Under the pieces are notes generated by a model. The model saw only the letters and a program-made list of their open reading frames with translations. It was not told the origin of the DNA and ran no database searches. Positions 26,090 to 38,600 of a stretch of DNA of 64,000 bases are shown here, piece by piece; positions within the stretch are counted from its first letter, which is position 1, and each line of letters starts with the position of its first letter. The stretch lies in the NCBI GenBank assembly GCA_036365145.1, contig JAEOAD010000942.1:62001-126000 (forward strand), written 5' to 3'. A program made the position numbers and the translations under genes. The stretch is from Orientallactaga sibirica (taxonomy: Eukaryota > Chordata > Mammalia > Rodentia > Dipodidae).

Positions 26090-26095
26090 TTTATT
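26090..26095 (-). terminator. AATAAA in the 3' LTR
   Basis: tttatt on plus reads AATAAA on minus, within aagccaaaataaacctc. It is placed where the R region of the element would end its transcript. Confidence 0.65.
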
Positions 26096-26237
26096 TTGGC
26101 TTACAGGCTCAAGTGGGAAGCTCCATGATGGCAGGAAAAACGATGGCATTATCTGTGGGTGGACATCACTCTCTGGTCAACAGAAGGTGGACAACAGCAA
26201 CAGGAGAGTGTGCCAAACACTGGCAAGGGGAAGCTGG

Positions 26238-26245
26238 CTATAATA
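26238..26245 (-). promoter_or_regulatory. TATA-like box in the LTR
   Basis: ctataata on plus reads tattatag on minus, about 145 bp upstream of AATAAA. The equivalent site is unchanged in the other LTR, which as the 5' LTR would have driven the element. Confidence 0.35.
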
Positions 26246-26371
26246 CCCATAAGCCGGCCCCCAACAATACTCTGCCTCCAGGAGGTGTTAATTCCCAAGT
26301 TGCCATCATCTGGGAACCTAGCATTCAGAACACTTGAAGTTTATGGGGGACACCTGAATCAAACCACCACA

Positions 26372-26390
26372 TTCCGCCCCTGGGCCCCTT
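26372..26390 (-). other. Polypurine tract of the LTR element
   Basis: On minus this reads aaggggcccaggggcggaa, directly upstream of the 3' LTR. It is purine-rich but broken by ccc, so a degraded plus-strand primer site. Confidence 0.6.
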
Positions 26391-27493
26391 AAACTGATAA
26401 CTGTACATGATATAAAATGTAATGCATTCATGCAAATTTAAAAGTCCCCATAGTTTTTATCAATTCCAATGATGTTCATACGTCCCCATAATCCAAGGTC
26501 TTTTAACTGAGCCGTAATACCAAAAATATCCCCCAAAAAACCCATAATGGCACAGAATAAAACATTCACACTGCAAAGGATGGCATTGGGCAAAACAAAG
26601 AAATACTTAACCAATACAAGATTTTAAACAACCAGGGCAAACGTCAAACTCTGTAATTCCAATCCAACAACTAGTCAGTGACAAATCTGCATGTCCGATA
26701 CTTCTGAGCAGCAACAAGTCTCTGGAGTTCCAATTCCGCCCCTCCAGCTAGGCTACTCACAGTCCTGGAAAACTTCATCCAGGGCCGGCAGCTCTCCTTG
26801 GCAGCCATCTCATAGTCCTGGCATCTCCGTTGGGTCTCCACTGCAACCCACGGTACATCCTCATGGCCCCATGGGATCTCCATGCAGGCATCCAGCAAAC
26901 CTGCTTCACATTGCCCATGGCCATTTCCAAAACATAAGACCGCGTTACAAACTCAATGACCCTCTCTTTCCTGCATTTGTTATACTCCTTAATACCAGGT
27001 AGGGTGCCAATTTGTTAATCCAGGGGGAAATAAATCAGACTTTGAAGAACAGGACACTCCTTCAGCATTCAGGCCCCTTCAAAAGAGTCTGCATTCTTCC
27101 TGTTGCCCCAGTGCAGGTTAGCTGGCCCAATCTCAAAGGCTGTAACCTCTCAATTGCAGCTGAATGGGCAGAGTTCACCCAAAGATTTCATTTTTTTCTG
27201 TGCCTTATCCCTTTGCTCACACCAGTTCATTTTTACGCAAAGCAACCCTGCACATCTTCTCAGGACAGGACGCTTCTCACACAAACTGCTAGCCCAGTCC
27301 AAGTAAAGCTCTTTCTCACCCTCATAAGCCAAACCTCACAGTTCATAGTTCTTACTGCATTCAGGTCTTTCAGCTCTGACCAGAATAGTCCATTAAGCTG
27401 TACTTACAACACTGCAAGGTGTCTTTTAGGCCTAGGTTCTTGAAAATCAGCTCCAAAAGGCCAAAGACACACAGTCAGGTGTCTAGCAGCAAG

Positions 27494-27510
27494 CCCACTC
27501 CTCGGTACCA
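27494..27510 (-). other. Primer-binding site, tRNA-Leu-like
   Basis: On minus this reads tggtaccgaggagtggg, six bases after the 5' LTR. It matches the complement of a mammalian tRNA-Leu(UAA) 3' end as I remember it (tggtaccaggagtggg) with one extra G. ERVL elements are named for their tRNA-Leu primer, which supports the class call. Confidence 0.65.
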
Positions 27511-27516
27511 CTTTAC

Positions 27517-27866
27517 TGTTGTAGTCAGGTTCGCATTGCTGGCAGAAATCACCCGACTAAGAGCAGCTTGTGGGAAAAAAGAGGTTTATTTTGGCTTACA
27601 AGCTCAAGGGGGAAGCTCCATGATGGCAGGAAAAACGATGGCATGAGCAGTGGGTGGACATCACTCTCTGGTCAACATAAGGTGGACAACAGCAACAGGA
27701 GAGTGTGCCAAACACTGGCAAGGGGAAGCTGGCTATAATACCCATAAGCCCGCCCCCAACAATACTCTGCCTCCAGGAAGTGTTAATTCCCAAGTTGCCA
27801 TCAGCTGGGAACCTAGCATTCAGAACACTTGAAGTTTATGGGGGACACCTGAATCAAACCACCACA
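27517..27866 (-). repeat. 5' LTR (350 bp, minus strand)
   Basis: Starts tgttgtagtcagg and ends aaaccaccaca. Equal in length to the other LTR and about 97% identical. The largest cluster of differences is gcattatctgtggg at 26145-26158 against gcatgagcagtggg here. Confidence 0.9.
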
Positions 27867-27871
27867 GAAGC
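27867..27871 (+). repeat. Target-site duplication, right copy (LTR element)
   Basis: gaagc, matching 26017-26021. The satellite sequence continues aaatctagttagttg. Confidence 0.85.
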
Positions 27872-30800
27872 AAATCTAGTTAGTTGTACATCTTGTTTGG
27901 TTACACTAACTAGAAAAGTTTGAACTTGCTGCACTAAACTTTCTTCGTAGGAAAGCGACTGATTCCTAGAACTGAACTAACTTATTTCACACAGTACAGT
28001 TTTCGGCAATGAAGATGTATGTTTTCTAAACAAACTGCTGTAGAAATGAAGTGAAACTACTAAGTTGTACATCTTGTTAGATTACACTAACTAGAAAAGT
28101 TTGAACTTGCTACACTAAACCTTCTTCGTAGGAAAGTAACTGATTCCTAGAACCGAACTAACTTATTTCACACAGTATAGTTTTCGACAACGAAGATGTT
28201 TCTTTTTGAAACAAACTACGTTAGATATGAAGCAAATCTAGTAAGTTGTACATCTTGTTAGGTAACAGTAAGTAGAAAAGTTTGAACTTGCTGCACTAAA
28301 CCTTCTTCATAGGAAAGCGACTGATTCCTAGAACTGAACTAACTTATTTCACACAGAACAGTTTTCGGCAATGAAGATGTATGTTTTCTAAACAAACTGC
28401 TTTAGAAATGAAGTGAAACTAGTAAGTTGTACATCTTGTTAGATTACACTAACTAGAAAAGTTTGAACTTGCTGCACTAAACCTTCTTCGTAGGAAAGCA
28501 ACTGATTCGTAGAAGCGAACTAGCTTATTTCACACAGTACAGTGTTCGGCAATGAAGATGTTTGTTTTCTAAAGAAACTACTTTAGAAATGAAGTGTAAC
28601 TAGTAAGTTGTACTTCTTGTTAGACTACACTAACTAGAAAAGTTTGAACTTGCTGCACTAAACCTTCTTTGTAGGAAAGCAACTGATTCCTACAACCTAA
28701 TTAGATTATTTCACACAGTTCACTTTTCGGCAATGAAGATGTTTGTTTTTGAAACAAACTACATTAGATATGAAGCGAATCTAGCAAGTTGTACATCTTG
28801 TTAGATTACATTAACTAGAAAAGTTTGAACTTGCTGTACTAAACCTTGTTCATAGGAAAGCAATTGATTCCTAGAACCGAATTAACTTATTTCACACAGA
28901 ACAGTGTTCGGCAATGAAGATGTTTGTTTTCTAAAGAAACTACTTTACAAATGAATCGAAACTAATAAGTTGAACATCTTGTTAGTATACACAAACAAGG
29001 AAGGTTTGAAGTTGCTACACTAAACCTTCTTCGTAGGAAAGCAACTGATTCCTAGAACCGAACTAACTTATTTCACACAGTATAGTTTTCGGCAACGAAG
29101 AGGTTTCTTTTTGAAACAAACTACTTTAGATATGAAGCGAATCTAGTAAGTTGTACATCTTGTTAGGTTACACAAACTAGAAAAGTTTGAACTTGCTGCA
29201 CTAAACCATCTTCGTAGGAAAGCGACTGATTCCTAGAACTGAACAAACTTATTTCACACAGTATAGTTTTCGGCAATGAAGATGTATGTTTTCTAAACAA
29301 ACTGATTTAGAAATGAAGTGAAACTACTAAGTTGTACATCTTGTTAGATTACACTAACTAGAAAAGTTTGAACTTGCTGCACTAAACTTTCTTCGTAGGA
29401 AAGCAACTGATTGCTAGAACCGAACTAGCTTATTTCACACAGTACAGTGTTCGGCAATGAAGATGTTTGTTTTCTAAAGAAACGACTTTACAAATGAAGC
29501 GAAACTAGTAAGTTGAACATCTTGTTAGACTACACAAACGAGGAAGGTTTGAAGTTGCTGCACTAAACCTTCTTCGTAGGAAAGCAACTGATTCCTAGAA
29601 CCAAACTATCGTATTTCACACACCACAGTGTTCGCAAATGAAGATGTATGTTTTCTCTACCAACTGCTTTAGAAAAGATGCGAAACTACTAATTTTACAT
29701 CTTCTTAGATTACACTAACTAGAAATGTTTGAAGTTGCTGCACTAAACCTTCTTCGTAGGAAAGGAACTGATTCCGAGAACCGAACTAGCTTATTTCACA
29801 CAGTACAGTGTTCGACAATGAAGATGTTTGTTTTTGAAAAAAACTACTTAGATATGAAGAGAAACAGGTAAGTTGTACCTCTTGTTAGATTACACTAACT
29901 AGAAAAGTTTGAACTTGCTACACTAAACCTTCTTCGTAGGAAAGGAACTGATTCCTAGATACGAACTAGCTTATTTCACACAGTACAGTGTTCGGCAATG
30001 AAGATGTATGTTTTCTAAACAAACTGCTTTAGAAATGAAGCGAAACTACTAAGTTGTACATCTTGTTAGATTACACTAACTAGAGTAGTTTGAACTTGGC
30101 GCACTAAACCTTCTTCATAGGAAAGGAACTGATTCCTAGAACCGAACTAGCTTATTTCACCCATTACAGTGTTCGGCAATGAAGATGTTTGTTTTCTAAA
30201 CAAACTGCTTTAGAAATGAAGTGAAACTACTAAGTTGTACATCTTTTTAGATTACACTAACTAGAAAAGTTTGAACTTGCTACACTAAACTTTCTTCGTA
30301 GGAAAGCAATTGATTCCTAGAACAGAATTAGCTTATTTCACACAGAACAGTGTTCGGAAATGAAGATGTTTGTTTTCTAAAGAAACTACTTTACAAATGA
30401 AGCGAAACTAGTAAGTTGAACATCTTGTTAGAATACACAAACAAGGAACGTTTGAAGTTGCTGCACTAAACCTTCTTCGTAGGAAAGCAAATGATTCCTA
30501 GAACCGAACTAACTTATTTCACACAGTATAGTTTTCGGCAATGAAGATATTTGTTTTGAAAGAAACTACCTTAGATATGAAGCGAATCTAGTAAGTTGTA
30601 CATCTTGTTAGATTACATTAACTAGAAAAGTTTGAACTTCATGCACTAAACCTTCTTCGTAGGAAAGCAATTGATTGCTAGAACCGAATTACCTTATTTC
30701 ACACAGAACAGTGTTCGGCAATGAAGATGTTTGTTTTCTAAAGAAACTACTTTAAAAATGAAGCGATACTAGTAATTGAATATCTTGTTAGACTACACAA

Positions 30801-33800
30801 ACAAGGAAGGTTTGAAGTTGCTGCACTAAACCTTCTTCGTAGGGAAGCAACTGATTCCTAGAACAGAACTAGCTTATTTCACACAGCACAGTGTTCGCCA
30901 ATGAAGATGTATGTTTTCTAAACCAACTGCTTTAGAAAAGATGCGAAACTACCAATTTATACATCTTCTTAGATTACACTAACTAGAAATGTTTGAAGTT
31001 GCTGCACTAAACCGTCTTCGTAGGAAAGGAACTGATTCCTAGAACCGAACTAGCCTATTTCACACAGTACAGTGTTCGGCAATGAAGATGTTTGTTTTTG
31101 AAAAAAACTTCTTTAGATATGAAGAGAAACAGGTAAGTTGTACATCTTGTTAGATTACACTAACTAGAAAAGTTTGAGCTTGCTACACTAAACCTTCTTC
31201 GAAGGAAAGGAACTATTCCTACATACGAACCAGCTTATGTCACACAGTACAGTGTTCGGCAATGAAGATGTTTGTTTTTGAAACAAACTACCTTAGATAT
31301 GAAGCGAATCTAGTAAGTTGTACATGTTGTTAGATTACATTCACTAGAAAAGTTTGAACGTGCTGCACTAAACCTTCTTCGTAGGAAACCGACTGATTCC
31401 TAGAACTGAACTAACTTATTTCACACAGAACAGTTTTCGGCAATGAAGATGTATGTTTTCTAAACAAACTGCTTTGGATATGAAGTGAAACTAGTAAGTT
31501 GTACATCTTGTTAGATTACACTAACTAGAAAAGTTTGAACTTGCTGCACTAATCCTTCTTCGTAGGAAAGCAACTGATTCCTAGAACCGAACTAGCTTAT
31601 TTCACACGGTATAGTTTTCGGCAACGAAGATGTTTCTTTTTGAAACAAACTACTTTAGATATGAAGCGAATCCAGTAAGTTGTACATCTTGTTAGGTTAC
31701 ACTAACTAGAAATGTTTGAAGTTGCTGCACTAAAACTTCTTCGTAGGAAAGCAACTGATTCCTAGAACAGAACTAACTTATATCACACAGTAGAGTTTTC
31801 AGCAACGGAGATGTTTCTTTTTGAAACAAACTACTTTAGATATGAAGCGAATCTAGTAAGTTGTACATCTTGTTAGGTTACACTAACTAGAAAAGTTTGA
31901 ACTTGCTGCACTAAACCTTCTTCGTAGGAAAGCGAATGATTCCTAGAACTGAACTAACTTATTTCACACAGTAAAGTTTTTGGCAATGAAGATGTATGTT
32001 TTCTAAACAAACTGCTTTAGAAATGAAGTGAAACTACAAAGTTGTACATCTTGTTAGATTACACTAACTAGAAAAGTTTGAACTTGCTGCACTAAACCTT
32101 CTTCGTAGGAAAGCAACTGATTCCTAGAACCGAACTACCTTATTTCACACAGTACAGTGTTCGGCAATGAAGATGTTTGTTTTCTAAAGAAACTACTTTA
32201 GAAATGAAGCGTAACTAGTAAGTTGTACTTCTTGTTAGACTACACTAACCAGAAAAGTTTGAACTTGCTGCACTAAACCTTCTTTGTAGGAAAGCAACTG
32301 ATTCCTACAACCGAATTAGATTATTTCACACAGTACACTTTTCGGCAATGAAGATGTTTGTTTTTGAAACAAACTACCTTAGATATGAAGCGAATCTAGT
32401 AAGTTGTACATCTTGTTCGATTACATTAAATAGAAAAGTTTGAACTTGCTGCACTAAACCTTCTTGTAGGAAAGCAATTGATTCCTAGACCCGAATTATC
32501 TTATTTCACACAGAACAGTGTTCGGCAATGAAGATGTTTGTTTTCTAAAGAAACTACTTTACAAATGAAGCGAAAGTAGTAAGTTGAACATCTTCTTAGA
32601 CTACACAAACAAGGAAGCTTTGAAGTTGCTGCACTAAACCTTCTTCGTAGGAAAGCAACTGATTCCTAGAACCGAACTAACTTATTTCACACAGTATAGT
32701 TTTCGGCAACGGAGATGTTTCTTTTTGAAACAAACGACTTTAGATATGAAGCGAATCTAGTAAGTTGTACATCTTGTTAGGTTACACTAACTAGAAAAGT
32801 TTGAACTTGCTGCACTAAACCTTCTTCGTAGGAAAGCGACTGATTCCTAGATCCGAACTAGCATATTTCACACAGTACAGTGTTCGGCAATGAAGATGTT
32901 TGTTTTCTAAAGAAACTACTTTAGAAATGAAGCGAAAGTAGTAAGTTGTACACCTTGTTAGACTACACAAACAAGGAAGGTTTGAAGTTGCTGCACTAAA
33001 CCTTCTTCTTAGGAAAGCAACTGATTCCTAGAACAGAACTAGCTTATTTCACACAGCATAGTGTTCTCCAATGAAGATGTATGTATTCTAAACCAACTGC
33101 TTTAGAAAAGATGCGAAACTACTAATTTATACATCTTCTTATATTACACTAACTAGAAATGTTTGAAGTTGCTTCACTAAACCTTCTTCGTAGGAAAGGA
33201 ACTGATTCCTAGAACCGAACTAGCTTATTTCACAAAGTACAGTGTTCGTCAATGATGATGTTTGTTTTTCAAAAAACTACTTTAGATATAAAGAGAAACA
33301 GGTAAGTTGTACATCTTGTTAGATTACACTAACTACAAAAGTTTGACGTTGCCGCACTAAACCTTCTTCGAAGTAAAGCAATTGATTCCTAGAACCGAAC
33401 TAGCTTATTTCACCCATTACAGTGTTCGACAATGGAGATGTTTGTTTTCTAAAGAAACTACTTTATAAATGAAGTGAAACTACTAAGTTGTATATCTTGT
33501 TAGAGTACACTAACTAGAAAAGTTTGAACTTCCTGTACTAAACATTCTTCGTAGGAAATCAATTGATTCATAGAACCAAATGAGCTTATTTCACACAGAA
33601 CAGTGTTCGGCAATGAAGATGTTTGTTTTCTAAAGAAACTACTTTACAAATGAAGCGAAACTAGTAAGTTGTACATCTTATTATACTACACAAACAAGGA
33701 AGGTTTGAAGTTGCTGCACTAAACCTTCTTCATAGGAAAGCAACTGATTCCTAGAACCGAAGTAACTTATTTCACACACTATAGTTTTCGGCAACGACGA

Positions 33801-34860
33801 TGTTTCTTTTTGAAACAAACTACTTTAGATATGAAGTGAATCTAGTAAGTTGTAAATCTTGTTAGGTTACACTAACTAGAAAAGTTTGAACTTGCTGCAC
33901 TAAACCTTCTTCGTAGGAAAGCAACTGATTCCTAGAACTGAACTAACTTATTTCACACAGTACAGTTTTCGACAATGAAGATGTATATTTTTCAAACAAA
34001 CTGCTTCAGAAATGAAGTGAAACTACTAAGTTTTACATCTTGTTAGATTACACTAACTAGAAAAGTTTGAACGTGCTGCACTAAACCTTCTTCGTAGGAA
34101 AGCAACTGATTCCTAGAACCAAACTAGCTTATTTCACCCATTACAGTGTTCGACAATGAAGATGTTTGTTTTCTAAAGAAACTACTTTAGAAATGAAGTG
34201 AAACTACTAAGTTGTACATCGTGTAAGATTACACTGACTAGAAAAGTTTGAACTTGCTGCACTAAACCTTCTTCGTAGGAAAGTAACTGATTCCTAGAAC
34301 CTAACTAGCTTATTTCACACAGTATAGTGTTCGGCAATGAAGATGTTTGTTTTCTAAAGAAACTACTTTAGAAATGAAGCGAAACTAGTAAGTTGTACAT
34401 CTTGTTAGACTACACTAACTAGAAAAGTTTGAACTTGCTGCACTAAACCTTCTTTGTAGGAAAGCAACTGATTCCTACAACCGAATTAGATTATTTCACA
34501 CAGTACACTTTTCGGCAATGAAGATGTTTGTTTGTGAAACAAACGACCTTAGATATGAAGCGAATCTAGTAAGTTGTACATCTTGTTAGATTACATTAAC
34601 TAGAAAAGTTTGAACTTGCTGCACTAAACCTTCTTCGTAGGAAAGCAATTGATTCCTAGAACCGAATTAACTTATTTCACACAGAACAGTGTTTGGCAAT
34701 GAAGATGTTTGTATTCTAAAGAAACTACTTTACAAATGAAGTGAAACTAGTAAGTTGTACATCTTGTTAGACTTCACAAACAAGGAAGGTTTGAAGTTGC
34801 TGCACTAAACCTTCTTCGTAGGGAAGCAACTGATTCCTAGAATAGAACTAGCTTATTTCA

Positions 34861-35680
34861 CACAGTACAGTGTTCGGCAATGAAGATGTTTGTTTTCTAA
34901 AGAAACTCCTGTAGAAATGAAGCGAAACTAGTAAGTTGTAAATCTTGTTAGGCTACACAAACAAGGAAGGTTTGAAGTTGCTGCACTAAATCTTCTTCGT
35001 AGGAAAGCAATTGATTCCTAGAACCGAATTAGCTTATTTCACACAGAACAGTGTACAGCAATGAAGATGTTTGTTTTCTAAAGAAACTACTTTAAAATGA
35101 AGCGAAACTAGTAAGTTGTACATCTTGTTAGACTACACAAACAAGGAAGGTTTGAAGTTGCTGCACTAAACCTTCTTCCTAGGAAAGCAACTGATTCCTA
35201 GAACTGAACTAACTTATTTCACACAGTATAGTTTTGGGCAACGAAGATGTTTCTTTTCGAAACAAACTACTTTAGATATGAAGTGAATCTAGTAAGTTGT
35301 ACATCTTGTTAGGTTACACTAACTAGAAAAGTTTGAACTTGCTGCACTAAACCTTCTTCGTAGGAAAGCGACTGATTCCTAGAACTGAACTAACTTATTT
35401 CACACAGTACAGTTTTCGGCAATGAAGATGTATGTTTTCTAAACAAACTGCTTTAGAAATGAAGTGAAACTACTAAGTTGTACATCTTGTTAGATTACAC
35501 TAACTAGAAAAGTTTGAAAGTGCTGCACTAAACCTTCTTCGTAGGAAAGCAACTGATTCCTAAAACCGAACTAGCTTATTTCACACAGTACAGTGTTCGG
35601 CAATGAAGATGTTTGTTTTCTAAAGAAACTCCTGTAGAAATGAAGCGAAACTAGTAAGTTGTAAATCTTGTTAGACTACA
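34861..35680 (+). repeat. Four-monomer offset duplication
   Basis: The rare run agaaactcctgtagaaatg begins at 34901 and 35624, each followed by gttgtaaatcttgttag. Offset 723 bp equals four monomers. The monomers between differ, so only the flanking copies mark the event. Confidence 0.6.
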
Positions 35681-38600
35681 CAAACAAGGAAGGTTTGAAG
35701 TTGCTGCACTAAACCTTCTTCATAGGGAAGCAACGGATTCCTAGAACAGAACTAGCTTATTTCACACAGCACAGTGTTCGCCAATGAAGATGTATGTTTT
35801 CTAAACCAACTGCTTTAGAAAAGATGCGAAACTACTAATTTAAACATCTTCTTAGATTACACTATCTAGAAATGTTTGAAGTTGCTGCACTAAACCTTCT
35901 TCGTAGGAAACTAACTAATTCCTAGAACCGAACTAGCTTATTTAACACAGTACAGTGTTCGGCAATGAAGATGTTTGTTTTTGAAAAAAACTACTTTAGA
36001 TATGAAGAGAAACAGGAAAGTTGTACATCTTGTGAGATTACACTAACTAGAAAACTTTGAACTTGCTACACTAAACCTTCTGCGTAGGAAAGGAACTGAT
36101 TCCTAGATACGAACTAGGTTATTTCACACAGTACAGTGTTTGGCAATGAAGATGTATGTTTTCTAAACAAACTGCTTTAGAAATGAAGTGAAACTACTAA
36201 GTTGTACATCTTGTTAGATTACACTAACTATAGTAGTTTGAACTTGCCGCACTAAACCTTCTTCATAGGAAAGGAACTGATTCCTAGATCCGAACTAGCT
36301 TATTTCACCCATTACAGTGTTCTGCAATGAAGATGTTTGTTTTCTAAAGAAACTACTTTAGAAATGAAGCGTAACTAGTAAGTTGTACATCTTGTTAGAG
36401 GACACTAACAAGAAAAGTTTGAACTTGCTGCACTAAACCTTCTTTGTAGGAAAGCAAATGACTCCTACAACCGAATTAGATTATTTCACACAGTACACTT
36501 TTCGGCAATGAAGACGTTTGTTTTTGAAACAAACTACCTTCGATATGAAGTGAATCTAGTACGTTGTACATCTTGTTAGATTACATTAACTAGAAAAGAT
36601 TGAATTTGCTGCACTAAACTTTCTTCTTAGGAAAGCAATTGATTCCTAGAACCGAATTAGCTTATTTCACACAGAACAGTGTTCGGCAATGAAGATGTTT
36701 GTTTTCTAAAGAACCTACTTTACAAATGAAGCGAAACTAGTAAGTTGACCATCTTGTTAGACTACACAAACAAGGAACGTTTGAAGTTGCTGCATTAAAC
36801 CTTCTTCGTAGGAAAGCAACTGATTCCTAGAACAGAACTAGCTTATTTCACACAGCACACTGTTCGCAAATGAAGAGGTATGTTTTCTAAACCAACTGCT
36901 TTAGAAAAGATGAGAAACTACTAATTTATACATCTTCTTCGATTACACTAACTAGAAGTGTTTGATGTTTCTGCACTAAACCTTCTTCGTAGGAAAGGAA
37001 CTGTTTCATAGAACCGAACTAGCTTATTTCACACAGTACATTGTTCGGCAATGAAGATGTTTGTTTTTGAAAAAAAAACTACTTTAGATATGAAGAGAAA
37101 CAAGTAAGTTGTACATCTTGTTAGATTACACTAACTAGAAAAGTTTGAACCAGCTGCACTAAACCTTCTTCGTCGGAAAGGAATTGATTCCGAGAACCGA
37201 ACTAGCTTATTTCACACAGTACAGTGTTCGGCAATGAAGATGTTTGTTTTTGAAAAACCCTACTTTAGATATGAAGAGAAACAGGTAACTTGTATATCTT
37301 GTTAGATTACACTAACTGGAAAAGTTTGAACTTGCTACACTAAACATTCTTCGTAGGAAAGTAACTGATTCCTAGATACGAACTAGCTTATTTCACAGTA
37401 CAGTGTTCGGCAATGAAGATGTATGTTTTCTAAACAAATTGCTTTACAAATGAAGTGAAACTACTAAGTTGTATATCTTGTTAGATTACACTAACTAGAG
37501 TAGTTTGAACTTGCCGCACTAAACCTTCTTCATAGGAAAGGTACTGATTCCTAGAACCGAACTAGCTTATTTCACCCATTACAGTGTTTGGCAATGAAGA
37601 TGTTTGTTTTCTTAAGAAACTACTTTAGAATTGAAGCGAAACTACTAAGTTGTACTTCTTGTTAGATTACACTGACTAGAAAAGTTTGAACTTGCTGCAC
37701 TAAACCTTCTTCGCAGGAAAGTAACTGATTCGTAGAACTGAACTAGCTAATTTCACCCATTACAGTGTTCGAAAATTAACATGTTTTTTTCTTAAGAAAC
37801 TACTTTATAAATAAAGTGAAACTACTAAGTTGTACATCTTGTTAGACTAAACTAACTAGAAAAGTTTGAACTTGCTGCACTAAACCTTCTTCTTAGGAAA
37901 GCAATTGATTCCTATTACCGAATTAGCTTATTTAACACAGAACAGTGTCCGGCAATGAAGATGTTTGTTTTCTAAAGAAACTACTTTAAAAATGAAGCGA
38001 AACTAGTAAGTTGAACATCTTGTTAGACTACACAAACAAGGAAGGTTTGAAGTTGCTGCACTAAACCTTCTTCGTAGGAAAGCAACTGATTCCTAGAACC
38101 GAACTAACTTATTTCTAACAGTATAGTTTTCGGCAACGAAGATGTTTCTTTTTCAAACAAACTACTTTAGATATGAAGCGAAACTCATAATTTGTACATC
38201 TTGTTATGTTACACTATCTAGAAAAGTTTGAACTTGCTGCACTAAACCTTCTTAGTAGGAAAGCGACTGATTCCTAGAACTGAACTAATATTTTCACACA
38301 GTACAGTTTTCAGGAATGAAGGTGTATGTTTTCTAAACAAACTGCCTTAGAAATGAAGTGAAACTACTAAGTTGTACATCTTGTTAGATTACACTAACTA
38401 GAAAAGTTTGAACTTGCTGCACTAAACCTTCTTCGTATGTAAGAAACTGATTCCTAGAAATGAACTAACTTATTTCACACAGTACAATTTAAGGCAATGA
38501 AGATGTGTGCTTTCCAAACAAACTGCTTTAGAAATGAAGTGAAACTACTAAGTTGTTCATCTTGTTAGATTGCAGTAACTAGAAAAGTTTGAACTTGCTG

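Larger units (their letters stand above)
26022..26371 (-). repeat. 3' LTR (350 bp, minus strand)
   Basis: Starts tgttgcagtcaggttc and ends aaaccaccaca as read on plus. On the minus strand it opens tgtggtggtttgattc, similar in style to MaLR LTR starts. It contains a TATA-like tattatag and an AATAAA in normal U3-R order. Its best ORFs on the plus strand are chance frames. Confidence 0.9.
26372..27516 (-). mobile_element. Interior of the MaLR-like element, no intact ORF
   Basis: 1145 bp between the LTRs. The longest minus-strand frames are 75 residues (26671-26898) and 60 residues (27150-27332). The longest plus frame is 143 residues (27012-27443), antisense to the element. None shows gag, protease, reverse transcriptase or integrase motifs that I can recognise. 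MaLR interiors are known to lack pol and to carry at most gag-derived sequence. Confidence 0.75.
26022..27866 (-). mobile_element. Non-autonomous LTR retrotransposon, ERVL-MaLR-like
   Basis: A complete 1845 bp element: two 350 bp LTRs bounded by TG...CA, a 1145 bp interior, a primer-binding site next to the right LTR and a purine tract next to the left LTR, so it reads on the minus strand. The 5 bp duplication, LTR length, tRNA-Leu-like primer site and short interior without gag or pol motifs match the mammalian MaLR class. The LTRs differ at 11 of 350 positions by hand count (about 3.1%) with no indels. It cannot move on its own and would have depended on an active ERVL for proteins. Subfamily is unknown. 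Confidence 0.88.
25742..28900 (+). repeat. Higher-order unit, copy 4, interrupted by the LTR element
   Basis: Begins with the same agcaattgat monomer, runs to 26021, is split by the 1845 bp element, and resumes at 27867. The monomers after the insert keep the expected types (ttgtttggttacac, then gcgactgattcctagaactg). The right edge is uncertain; beyond about 28.9 kb I could not hold the alignment by eye. Confidence 0.45.

Noticed and set aside
25984..26392. 117- and 77-codon plus-strand ORFs across the satellite/LTR border
   Set aside because: The first starts in satellite and reads through an LTR antisense to the element; both are chance frames, and near copies recur in the other LTR (27419-27923).
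27012..27443. 143-codon plus-strand ORF in the LTR element interior
   Set aside because: It is antisense to the element's primer site and LTR polarity, and no gag, pol or env-like motif was recognised.
26372..27516. Autonomous retrovirus with intact pol
   Set aside because: The interior is only 1145 bp and has no frame over 143 codons, far too small for gag-pol.
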